Origin: Polytrichum commune
Lineage: Eukaryota; Streptophyta; Polytrichopsida; Polytrichales; Polytrichaceae
DNA length: 64,000 bases
Direction: 5' to 3'
Assembly (NCBI GenBank): GCA_950295325.1
Contig: OX485804.1
Coordinates: 66,564,033-66,628,032 of the forward strand
This document shows, one piece after another, positions 12,601 to 23,208 of this stretch. The stretch's first letter is position 1. Each line of letters begins with the position of its first letter. The position numbers and the translations under genes are program-made. The notes under the pieces are model-generated. The model made no database searches and was not told the DNA's origin. It saw only the letters and a list, made by a program, of their open reading frames with translations.

Positions 12601-15600
12601 TAGACACAAGAAAGAAAAAGGAAAAAGAAGATTGACTTGTGAATCTTGATCACATTGTCACCCTTTCATGCTTCAGCTAAATAATAGTTCTCAAGTGGGA
12701 GGCATCCAGGAGTTTCCTTTTGTGCGCTATCATGCAGCTAAGCCACCAACTGCTGACTTTAAAAGTGCAGCTCGAGACCTTGTACCTACGAAACTGGCAG
12801 CTGCACTCTGGGACCGCCTTGTGAGATACAAATCCTCTTTAAGTGACTTTCCACAAACAGAGACCTGCGAGCTCATTATTGTTGACCGGTCAATTGATGC
12901 AGTAAGCTTCCTTACACACATCTGTGGTCCACAAACTTCAAGCAGTTTAGTGGGTCAACACAATCTTGTGTGGGTATTTTTTTATTCATATACCAGTGGG
13001 TTATTGAAAAGAGCACTAAGAATCTGATACCTAGACGGTAGTGGTATTGAAAATATTATTGATATGTCCAAGGGTATGGAGGTGTTGCCATCGAATTTTG
13101 CAATCGTTTGTGCACAACTATCAAGTGGGGTATCAACATTGGTATTGAGGATGTGATACCCCCATGATACGGGCTGTGTCAAGTATATTGGCCAGGGATT
13201 CGTGGCACTCACTTAGAATCATCCGTGCGGATGAAAAAAACACAGGAATCATCTAAATGGCTATTTTTGGGAAATTTGATTCCGGAAATAAAGTCAAAGG
13301 CCCCGAATTAGTCTAGTGACGTCACATTCGAATGAATCGGCCCTCAACCCCATAGGGGGGCTTTTTTTATTGGAGCCACTTCATCCACGATATCTTGGAT
13401 GGATGATTCTAAGTGAGTGCCACGAATCCCATACACGTACCCAGAGTGATACCCGCTTTGAAGTTGGATACCCTCACAACATTGGTCAAACCATAAACAT
13501 AGATACTGATCAAAGAAAGTGGATGTGTCAAGTGTTAGTTGTAATTATAGTCCAAGGCCTACTTGAGGAGAGAGGTTTGGAGGTCGTAAAAAATGAGGGG
13601 TTTGTGGAAGTTTGTTCCCCATAAATCCTTGCATTAAGAACTAACAACGTAGCTTTGACCTTTGCTGGTGGCAGGTGGCACCAATCATACACGAATGGAC
13701 ATATGACGCCATGTGTCACGATCTCCTTGAGATGGATGGCAACAAGTTTGTGCATGAGGTACTTCAGCACTGAGCCAGCAGATGTTGATTTTTATATTTC
13801 CTGGATCTGCAATCTTTTTTTATTCTGGTGGTTGGTAAAAACCGTACTGGTGAAGGACTCTTTAAAAGACCAGGAGAATATTAAGTCAGCGGTTTTTGAG
13901 TTGTGACTCAAATAATGATGGGTCTTATTTCTAAACTCTAATAAAAAAACTGCATTAAATATGATATTTAGTGTCACCAATTCTGATTGTCTTGGTCAAT
14001 ACTAATTGTTAACCGTGGTGTAGTGTCACCTACACTAAATGTTAACCCAACATTATTTGGGGATTATAGGTTTGCAGTGTTGCAATTACTGTCACTGACC
14101 AAGTGATTTTTCATTCAAATTTCAATCATCCATGACAATATTTCATCACAAGTTGCTGACAAGAGAAGGAAGGGTTTTGGCCGATGAATGAATTCATCCA
14201 TCATCCATGACAATATTTTCTCACTTATTCATAAGCAGTGTCATCCGAAAAGTTACCATAGTGACATAATATACCATATGACACCAAATATCATATTTAG
14301 TGTAGTTCCTCATTGTCATGTAGCATATGAAAATGGAGTTCTTAGGGTAATCCTTGTCACTTTCATGAAGCGCACTTACTGGTACATTATTGACTTTATA
14401 CTTTTCTCTTGATGATGGTCCATTCGAAATTGTGATACACACTATAGATATATCTACCCACACCTAATTTTTAGTGTAATCGGTAGGTAAATTAGTGCAG
14501 AAAGCGTCACCCACCAGTGGTCTGGATTGGGTTTGGACACAGCAAATTCTATATTCTTGGTCCCAATTTGATGTCTACTAGATTATAAATATGCAGTTTC
14601 CTTCAAGTCGAACATCGAAAATCCGACCATAGCTCAGTTGGTAGAGCGGAGGACTGTAGAGGTGCAGGTATCCTTAGGTCACTGGTTCGAATCCGGTTGG
14701 TCGGAGGTCTTTTTGATTTCTCGAATTGAGCAGAAGAACCACATTTACTTTTTGCTTCACTTGATATTTACACATTTCCTGTTTGTTTGTTTGTTTGTCG
14801 TGAAGAGAGTTGAAGTAGATATTCTCGCAATCTTTCATCTTTCGCAATGAAGATTTATTACTGAGGTCATTGCAGATTACTACATCCTCAGGCAAAAAGG
14901 AAAGAAGAGATGTGCTTCTGGAGGACCATGATCCTGTCTGGCTGGAATTACGTGACCTTCACATTGCTGATGTGAGTAAACTGTTCTCTTTTGTTCACCC
15001 AATCGGTAATTTGTTGCTTAAATACAGAGAATGTTCCATTTTAACATCTGAGGTTTTATTTGGAACACATTTCAAATGAGACGCAGAAGATGCACAACTT
15101 TTGCCTAAAGTATCCATGTTTTGGACCTTTGGACACACCCTCTTTTGGTTGTTTACACTGTCATTGAGCCAAGTCTCCTTAAAACCCAACTGTGGGTTTA
15201 ACGTAGCTCTTCCTTTCGCCTTACAAGGAGCAGGCAAGCTTGCGACTGACCGGAAAAATGCAAGAATTTGGATCCAAAAACAAAGCAGCTCAAATTCGCT
15301 TGGGGACTAAGTATGGTGAACCTCCTGATACACTTTCCTTGAGTATGTTCTAGGTTAAGGCCTCCCTCCTGAAAACAAAGGAGACAAATTACTTTAACAT
15401 CAACCTTGAGTCTCCAACATCACCCATCTGCGATCACATGGGTGGGCATATCCATGATAACTTTATGGTTTGCTATTTGACTGGAGACTGATAATAACCT
15501 TGCCTTTCAATTGTTTTTGGAAAGCCAAATTGTAGTTTGGAAGATGTAGTTTTGTTCTGATGAGCTACTTTGCTGTTAACAGAGGACAGGAAATATCTAC

Positions 15601-18514
15601 CAGAGATATGCAGAAAATGGTCCAAGCTCTGCCTCAATATCGTGAAGTGATTGAAAAACTCGGTTTACACATTCATGTATGTTTTCAACGAATTCTGTAT
15701 ATTAAGGTTTAATAGAAGGGCTTAGGCACGAAGGGAGAAGAAAATACTCAGTGATGTCCTCGGTTACATTAAAAGCAGTTCATCTCTCTTTTTCCCAAAC
15801 GGGTCTGCATTATGTACAACTACTTTTTCCCAAACGGGTCTGCATTATGTACAACTAAAAGGCTCATGGATATTGGTGTCGTTTGCAGATTGCAACAACA
15901 CTGAATGAAAAGATTAAGAAGGATTGTTTAAATGATATTGGGAAGCTGGAGCAAGACTTCGTGTATGGGGAAGCATCCAGCAAGGATCTTCTCGGTATAA
16001 TAGCTTCCATGCAGGTCAATCACTGTCATATATAGAACACCAGATTGTTGTACTTTCACTCTCAGAAGCATAACTTAAACCTGATCTAATATATGCAGGG
16101 CATGGCACCGGAAAACAAATTGCGGCTGCTACTTATTTATGTCGCCACTCACCCTGAAAAATTGGATACAGCAAAACGCCTACAATGGATGAAGGTTATC
16201 ACTTATTTAATAGGACCACCAGCTTCTTTCTGCAATAAAAGGAAAGACTAATTCCGTGCCCCTTCTGAAGATTTTATGCTTATCTCTGAACTTCCTAACT
16301 GCCTGTCCATAATAAAATCGATCCCACAATCTGCAAGTCATTCCTGTGGAACTTATCACTCCCAAAATTCTGCTGGTAGTCTAATTGAGTTGGATTTGCA
16401 GGTGGCGAAGTTGAGTGGTGACGACATGAATGGCATCAATAATTTGGAATATCTTGGAATTTCAGTTTCTAAAAAACAAGCAGGACCTGTATCTCTAAAG
16501 TTTCGGCAAAAGAAGGTAAAAATGAGCAAGCATGTAGCTACCAAATGTGTGTTTTGTATGTTGTGTGGTATTCTCACCATCTCCTTGCAATATGATTTTT
16601 CGTTCTCCTCATAAATCTTACATTAGACTGGAAACAGATATTTGATGTTGTGCCATACCAAAGTATAAAATATTTGTAGTGGGTTTGCAAATCTACAATC
16701 AGAAATATGTGGACGTAATTATCTAGAGAATTCCTACCAAAGCCACTGACTGAGAAAGCTAACCTTGCAACACAGATGAAAAGGCCACCAAACAGGAAGG
16801 AAAAGAATCAAGATGAAATGAGTTGGCAGCTGTCACGATTTTACCCACTTGTAGAGGTAACCCTTCTGTAAAAGAGTTACATTTTCTAAGAGGTGCTATT
16901 CAGAGAGTTTAAGAGTGAATGTATCCTACTGATCAGTAGTACCAATTTACTTCAGAAGACCATCACATTACTACCCATGTGTATTCCAGTCAATCAGGAG
17001 AATGATGCTTCCTTGGGAGTTGCAGTTGCAGACAAAAAAATGATATATTCTACAGAGGAAAACTTTTTTAGATTTTTAGATTGAAGACACTTCAATATTT
17101 GTTGCCCTGGCGAAGATTGCAGGATATTGTGGAGGCAGTAGAGAAAAATGAGCTTTCCAAGGAGGAATACCCCTATGTAAAACTGCCACCATCACTAGGT
17201 CCAGGAGACGGTGCGGGATCCCCTACCCTTAAAAAGCCACATTCTGTACGCACATTTAGATACCGTTGGCCAGATGAACCCAGGTATCCACTCTGGATCC
17301 CTGCTTTACCTTGTATACTTTGTCCTTGTACTTCAAAAATAATTCCTGTCATTGAGTAACTGATATTATAGTCAGTCATGGTTTAGGTATTGTGTCTCGA
17401 TTCTCCATGACCTGGTGAGGTAGATGGGTCTTAAATGGTTACGTTTTCCAACTAGCCCACTTCTCCTAAGATATGAAACACGAGATTAGTACAAGATGGT
17501 TAGTGAATCCAAATCAAGGCCGTAGCCACTTTCCTCACACTTTCAGGAGCTCATATGAATATCTTGTTCAATATCAAAGTGAAGATACTCGTGTTCATTA
17601 AGTAGTCATATAGGTCCTCCCCAGTTGTGTTGAGTATTGAGCTTAGAATGGTTATCATACTTTGGGCATGTAGTCCAATCTCGTTTGAACACATGTATTT
17701 TTGGTATTTGATCTTGGTTCTACACCTAATCACATACCACATAAAAATAGGTCTTCGATTAAGAGAAGTAACCCAATTAGGCACGTCTACTTCATTATCT
17801 TGAGTCATAGTTTCCTTTACAGTGACTCTGCTCTGATGGAGAGATTGATAGCTGGACCAAAGATATTCATCTTTATTGTAGGTGGAATGACACACTCCGA
17901 GGTACTTGAAACTTGTCCCCAAAACGCCGTGTGTCCTAAAATCGAAGTGTATTTTAAAGTAATAGAGTTGGGATCCCGAGAATTTGACGACTGTAGATGA
18001 GGATATTGTTATCGAAAGTATTATATTTGAGAACACAGGAGGAATTTATCGCAAGGGTGCAACCAAGTAGATGTGATTTTTGACAGATTAGTATTGTAGG
18101 GGGTTAGGCATTCAACCTATACATGTCTCCCTGCCTAAAAGCAGGGCCATGTAGAGGCAAACAGACCCTTTTTGACATCACACAAAAACAATGTTCCTTT
18201 TTGCTTTCTATTTCTGGGGGTTGTCTTTTCACAATTATCTGTTGGGGGTGGATTTGAAGCTTCGGACAGTGCACAAGCTGACATTACAACTGAAACGTGA
18301 TGTGATTCTGGGATCCACAAGTTTAGATACTCCGCAGCAATTTGTCCATGTAAGATAATATTGTTGCACCTTAATTTGGCAGCTAATATGTTTACTACTT
18401 GTTCAAGTATGAGAGTCACTTTCATGAGTTGTTCCGCAGTACATTAAAGCATTCTCTCTCACTTGTGTCTTGCAGAAATTGAAATCTTTGAGTACACTAG
18501 GTGAATTTGATTGA
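9682..18514 (+). CDS. Sec1/Munc18 family protein, KEULE/SEC1 type
   Basis: An SM protein that binds syntaxin-type SNAREs and promotes vesicle fusion at the plasma membrane and cell plate. Start [14 protein letters not shown] followed by the conserved SFKQITKER block. Twenty-one exons: 9682-9760, 10418-10473, 10593-10674, 11008-11086, 11332-11382, 11548-11644, 11889-11921, 12377-12505, 12710-12901, 13675-13758, 14876-14971, 15234-15310, 15583-15676, 15889-16014, 16099-16194, 16402-16515, 16776-16856, 17123-17283, 17823-17901, 18260-18349, 18476-18514. All are GT-AG and in phase, giving 1935 nt and 644 aa, against about 666 for Arabidopsis KEULE. Family blocks seen: [99 protein letters not shown] and [13 protein letters not shown]. 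There is no frameshift or stop. Introns hold a tandem repeat, two small elements and a tRNA gene. Confidence 0.95.
9786..10190. repeat. three-copy ~135-bp tandem repeat in SEC1 intron 1
   Basis: Three imperfect units start near 9788, 9924 and 10057. Each has CTAATG, then GGTGAGCTCTTCTGGA, AATGATCA and GGATTCCTCCTAAATCTGAG in the same order. The unit carries no splice site used in the gene model. Divergence among copies suggests an old duplication. Confidence 0.8.
13195..13430. mobile_element. small inverted-repeat element in SEC1 intron 9
   Basis: A perfect 30-bp inverted repeat (13,195-13,224 and 13,401-13,430; outer part GGGATTCGTGGCACTCACTT) encloses about 176 bp. The interior holds the GAATTAGTCTAG block family also seen at 0.5 and 35.5 kb. 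Exact arm identity suggests recent insertion or strong hairpin constraint. The true ends could lie further out, where weaker inverted matches around GATACC continue. Confidence 0.6.
13950..14305. mobile_element. MITE family 1, copy 2, in SEC1 intron 10
   Basis: This copy is colinear with 800-1181 and has the same hairpin termini (ATTAAATATGATATTTAGTG at left, CAAATATCATATTTAGTGTAG-type right end). It lies in the same orientation as copy 1, in the intron that also holds the tRNA gene. It is slightly shorter than copies 1 and 3. No coding content. Confidence 0.85.
14623..14705 (+). tRNA. tRNA-Tyr (GTA) with a short intron
   Basis: The acceptor stem CCGACCA pairs with TGGTCGG over seven bases, followed by discriminator A. 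The D-arm reads TAGCTCAGTTGGTAGAGC. The anticodon region reads GGACTGTAGA, giving anticodon GTA, and about 10-12 extra bases after position 37 represent the small intron usual for plant tRNA-Tyr genes. The T-arm has GGTTCGAATCC. A T-run just downstream (about 14,710-14,714) is a plausible Pol III terminator. The gene sits inside SEC1 intron 10 on the same strand. CCA is not encoded, as expected for a nuclear gene. Confidence 0.95.
15788..15857. repeat. 35-bp tandem duplication in a SEC1 intron
   Basis: The unit beginning CTTTTTCCCAAACGGGTCTG occurs twice back to back with a 35-bp period and no mismatch that I can see. It lies in the intron between exons 13 and 14 and does not touch a splice site. 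Confidence 0.9.
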
Positions 18515-19179
18515 TAACTTGCTCAATTTCCTTGTGTGGAGCATTGAAACATTTGGCCACTTAATTTTTGTCTATGTATACCCAAATTTGTCAGAGTTCA
18601 GGGGAATTTTTTTTGGTCCAAGACATTGCTCCATCTTAACCATACAGCAATGATACAAAAAGAGTCATCTTAGTCATAGCCAAAAGAATGCACACCACAA
18701 AATTGAAATGTTTGGGCAATTGAGTTTCTCCCTTCGTCATCTGTAACTTCCTACAGTCCATTGCACAACATGTTTATTCCTGGAGTATCATAGTTAATTC
18801 ATAGCATATCGAACTATGTAATCGGGTAATGCATTATACAATTTGATGGTAGGATCTATTACATGTGAAATTGGGTAGTCCACAAGCATCATAAAATGAA
18901 GACCTAATTCATGTGATCCATTCATATAATGCGAGCCCCTGGGATGGCAACTCCTAAATATTATTTATTATTTACCTAATTTTTATGATTTTGAATTATG
19001 GCTAAAAGTCTTACTGTACACATCGCTGTTTTATGATTATTATTGTTATCGTTATGAATCATTTCTCAGCATATCATATTCTTCAATTTTTGAGAAAGTT
19101 AAATATTAGTGTATTGGATTTCTTGTGCACTTTCAGAATATCTTCTTCAAAGTGTAATTGGGGGACGTTATCTTCGGAT

Positions 19180-20785
19180 CCCCCTACAAGTTATAGTAGG
19201 AGGGTGTGTCAAGCATGGTTGTGGACAAGAGTCTCACGCTTTTGGGCAACTTGAGCTCCCTCTATGCTCGAAGTAAAGTAAAATATTCCTTCCTTTCATG
19301 CTTGGCGCCCAACATTGCCCCCATATCTCATATGAATTGCTCTTCAAGGGCAAGCCTAGAGATTCAATATTTCCTCTCACCGGCCTCATTTGCAAAAATG
19401 TGAGATTTGATGGTGAGTTCATATGAAAAATGCAATCATAAAAGTAGGAGGTCAGTAAATCAATAACATAACCTTCTTCGTTTGAATAATGTATAGCGAG
19501 GCCTATATATTTTTCTTTTTTCATTTTGTAAATTTATGGTAAATTTTTCAATACAAGTGAAATGCTTTTCATATTTTTAGAATATGCAAGTAATCACAAG
19601 CCCCTTACAAGTTTTAAAGGTTGCTGTATCTCCTATGCAGTATTTTTAAATTGTGTAGTATTCTAAAAGATGTGGTAATTTTCTCAGCGTATTTTTTTTG
19701 AAATGAAGTGAACTTGTAAATTTAAATATCACTCGTAAGTTTTGAAAGTATGAAGTGCCCTTCACATGTATTGAAGTTTATTTTTGAAACCTAAAACTAG
19801 TGCATTATTCTACACATTTGTGAAGTGTAATTCAAAACCATCTAGGCCTCTCTGTACATGGTAAATAGTTTGAAAAACTCTTGCATTACAACAATTATTT
19901 TATAAAAAGGTGAAAACAATTTTTTTTCAAATGCATCTAGGCCTCTCTACACGTTACCTCAATCAAAGAAGGTTATCTTCCCAGGTAAGTTTTTTTACTT
20001 CCATTTTTTAAAAGTCCATTTTTTATATGAACTCACTGTCAAATCTCACATTTTGCACATGTAGGTGAGAGATTATATTGAATTTCCTTGCTTGCCCTTG
20101 AAGAGCAATTCATAAGGGATATGGTGGGGTATATGGGGGGCAGCTGTGGGTTCCAAAGGATGAAAGGAAGGTTGAGTTTTTTTCTTCTTCGGGCATTGAG
20201 GGAGCTCGTGCCGCCTGACAGTGCAAGACCCTTGCTCCCAACCCTATCTAAGGGCCACTTCACACACAAGGCTGAGAGCCCGTGTCTATTCACTTCAAGC
20301 ACTCTCATTGGTGGAAAAGGCAGAGCCGGTCCAAGTTCACTTCACACTACACTTGAGGACCAACGGAGTATGTGAATGCAAGATGGATGTAAAGTCTACA
20401 TGGATTCCTACATGGCATTGAATGGATCATGTTTCATGGTCACTTGGACTATTTTCAACAACCACCTCTTGGAGGTAGGCCGAACACAAAACTGGGAGAC
20501 CATGGCACTCCGAACGCTCACAACCGTTGATTTATTCTATTTTATCATGTGTGAGGATCCGCATGAATAGACGTTCATTGAAATAGCATTTGGTTGAGGG
20601 CCCGGTCACATATGACTTCTCACTACACTTGAGGGTCCGTGACCACACTACGTGATTTTGGATGTGTGTTGGGACGGCCTTTGGACACTTTCTTTTGGGC
20701 TCTCACAATTTCATGGACACGGCTCTTGGCTCGTGTGTGAAGTGGCCCCAACATCCCCCCTCCTACAACAGCTCGTACAGTTCCT
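19180..20785. mobile_element. long inverted-repeat (foldback-like) element
   Basis: The left arm (about 19,180-19,430) matches, in inverse orientation, the right arm (about 20,018-20,251 plus 20,750-20,785). Matching landmarks are GAGCTCCCTCTATGC with GCATTGAGGGAGCTC, GAATTGCTCTTCAAGGGCAAG with its inverse near 20,100, and GTGAGTTCATATGAAAA with its inverse near 20,025. The right arm is split by another insertion (20,252-20,749). Arms of about 250 bp suit a foldback or Mutator-like non-autonomous element; the superfamily is not established. Confidence 0.6.
20252..20749. mobile_element. ~500-bp TIR element nested in the foldback element
   Basis: The left end GGGCCACTTCACACACAAGG and the inverted right end (GTGTGTGAAGTGGCCCC) form terminal repeats of about 35 bp, including the GAGAGCCCGTGTC block and its inverse GACACGGCTCTTGGC. 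Removing it restores continuity between the two parts of the outer right arm. A GGGCC-type start resembles PIF/Harbinger MITEs, but I cannot confirm a three-base target duplication. Confidence 0.6.
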
Positions 20786-22466
20786 TGTGTTTTTAATGTC
20801 AGAAATCAGAAGCAGAGCATGAGAAGTGTCAATTCTATGTAAAGATAGTTCGTAACTTGATGTCCAATACCATCATCACCAACAACACCCCCTAACCCTT
20901 TGGCTCCTATCAGCATGAGAATGTCCAAGTATTTGTCTCCTTGCAGAACAGACACCTTTAGCCTCCAAGCACTGTCTATACAAAACTGCATATATATATA
21001 TGTTGGCATCCCTCCAAACTCTATAGCTTCCAACTTACATATCAACAATTACCCAAAAGTGAAAATATACCATGAACATATTGCCATTATGGGAAGCTGA
21101 AAACTTGGTTTAACTTAGTAAACTTTAATGAGTTTCCTATATTTTGGCTCCCTTCATCCCTCTTTAACTGGGATGCACACCATGTGTACAATTATCTATG
21201 TAACTGGAACTCTAGGGATGTGGATGCTCTCATCAACCTTTAGGATGGCAGATATGTAAGCATGTTATTTCTCATGTCGTTCACAAAGTAGACTACCTTC
21301 TACCCTCTACGCTTTCGTTCCATTATCTCATTGATGGCCACCGTGGACAATGCTCATCACACTTTGTTTGTGTTGATGGTGCCACATTCATGTTGAGGAC
21401 TTGCAATTTGGATTGCCCCTCGCAGCATAGAGTTATTGAGCATCTAAATGTAACTATTGACCTAATGCAACAAGAAGGCATCCCAAGTTGTAAAAAAGGA
21501 CAAGCAAGAACCTAAGAAAGGCATCTATCCACAACCTAATAGAGGCATCTATCCAAGGTGCCAACAACATAGAAAGCAAACTAAATGAGTGAATAACAAA
21601 GCAAAAAAATTGTGAATGAACAAGATAGAAAAGATAGGGACATAAAATAATTTACTCGGTGAATGTTGCCATGGAAGAAGCACGGCACTCCAAACGATTG
21701 TCAAAGATGCTACTAGGGTGTAGTACCACACATCATCGCGATGTCTCTGAGTGCAATGATCATGTACATGTGTCGAAATAACCTCCAACCATAATAAAGC
21801 TCTCTTGCACTTGCACTTGAGCACTCCAAGTAGCCTACTAGTGCCTCTCCACCTTGAAAGACTCAAACCCATTTGAAACCTCCATGGACAGTGACACTAA
21901 CAACATCGACAATACGTCTAAGAGAAAGCACAATGCATGGAGTGATATGATGATGAGGATGGGTATCAATGATAATAGCCCCTCCCTTTATAGGAGTTAG
22001 AGGTTGGCATGGTACATGACATCGTGATCTTGGTATGCATGGCATGACCATGATATGCCTATGTTCCATATGTGATGTTCCAATTAATCTCATGTTCTTG
22101 TTGGTTAAGTCATTTGGCACATATCATGTACGAGTGTATTTACATGACATGTCACATGTTGCAACCTATTGCTTTAGGTACATCTGTGGCCAAGTCATGA
22201 GTCAACGTCTTAAAGGCCGGGTCTTGGGCGTCCTTGATTTGCATTGTCAAAGCGCCACTTTATACTCAGTGGAAATGGAGGCTGGACCCGTTGGTTGCCA
22301 TAGTTGGCGGCAGACGGTGTACCATCATCTTTTACAAACCTTGGTTCATATAATCGGAGGGGGTTTTCGTGGACTTTGCCAACAAATTGATTCTACTGGA
22401 GGTGGGGTCAACCAAATTGGGAAGCTTCAACCTGTGACCATGGAAATCCCTTATTTTAGGGCAAGC

Positions 22467-23208
22467 CATACGTGTTCGAAAATGCCAGTTTTGAAATGGA
22501 GTTTGGTAAGCCAAGTCAAAAGAATTTTGCCCTTGACATGTGCATGACTTCGAGGATCTTGGTTTCAAGGTTGGTCGGTCTTTTACATGGGATATAAACG
22601 TCCCTTAAGGCCAATTCACATGGGGTCCCAAGTCCCAAGTCCCACTCATGTTAGCAAGTCCCAACATGGAGGCAAAGTCCCAAGTTTTGAGCCTGAAGAA
22701 CCATGAAAATATGGTTTATATTCATCGAAGTTAGATCTTGATTATAGTATGCAAAAATATTCGCGTGACTTATGTTGAGAGTTGGTTCTAGCTTTTTGCT
22801 CGACCCAACTCTCAACACAAGTGCCAAGCCTCACTTCCAAAAAGTGTTGCCATGTAGGCATCCATGTCATACTTGGGGACCTAGGACTTGACACCCCATG
22901 TGAAGTGGTAAGTCCCAACTTCCATGCTCTCAACAGCTGAGATTGCACGGATTGACCTCAAGTGACTTGGGACTTGGAACCCTGTGTGAACCGGACCTTA
23001 TTAGTCAACTCCGATCCAAAACGACAGTTTCAAAATATTTGAAATCTTCATTTTTGAATTGGAGGTGAAAATGAATTGTTTTAACCCAAAAAAAGGGACC
23101 AACCTTGAAACGTAGCTCCTCAAAGCTGGGCACACATCCAGGCCGAAATTCTTTTAGCTTGGAATACCAAACTGTGTTTCAAAACCGGCGTTTTCGAACA
23201 CGTGTGTT
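22467..23208. mobile_element. inverted-repeat element interrupted by a MITE
   Basis: A segment at about 22,467-22,579 matches the inverse of about 23,097-23,208 over some 110 bp; shared marks are CGTGTTCGAAAATGCCAG with its inverse GGCGTTTTCGAACACG, and AAGGTTGGTC with GACCAACCTT. No open reading frame. A second element sits between the arms. Confidence 0.55.
22609..22997. mobile_element. PIF/Harbinger-like MITE, nested
   Basis: The left end GGCCAATTCACATGGGGTCC and the inverted right end (GGTCCGGTTCACACAGGGTT when read from the other side) form terminal repeats of about 33 bp continuing into CCAAGTCCCAAGTC. TAA (or TTA within TTAA) precedes the left end and TTA follows the right end, close to the three-base TWA duplication of PIF/Harbinger elements. 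The interior is made of repeated AAGTCCCAA blocks. Confidence 0.6.
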
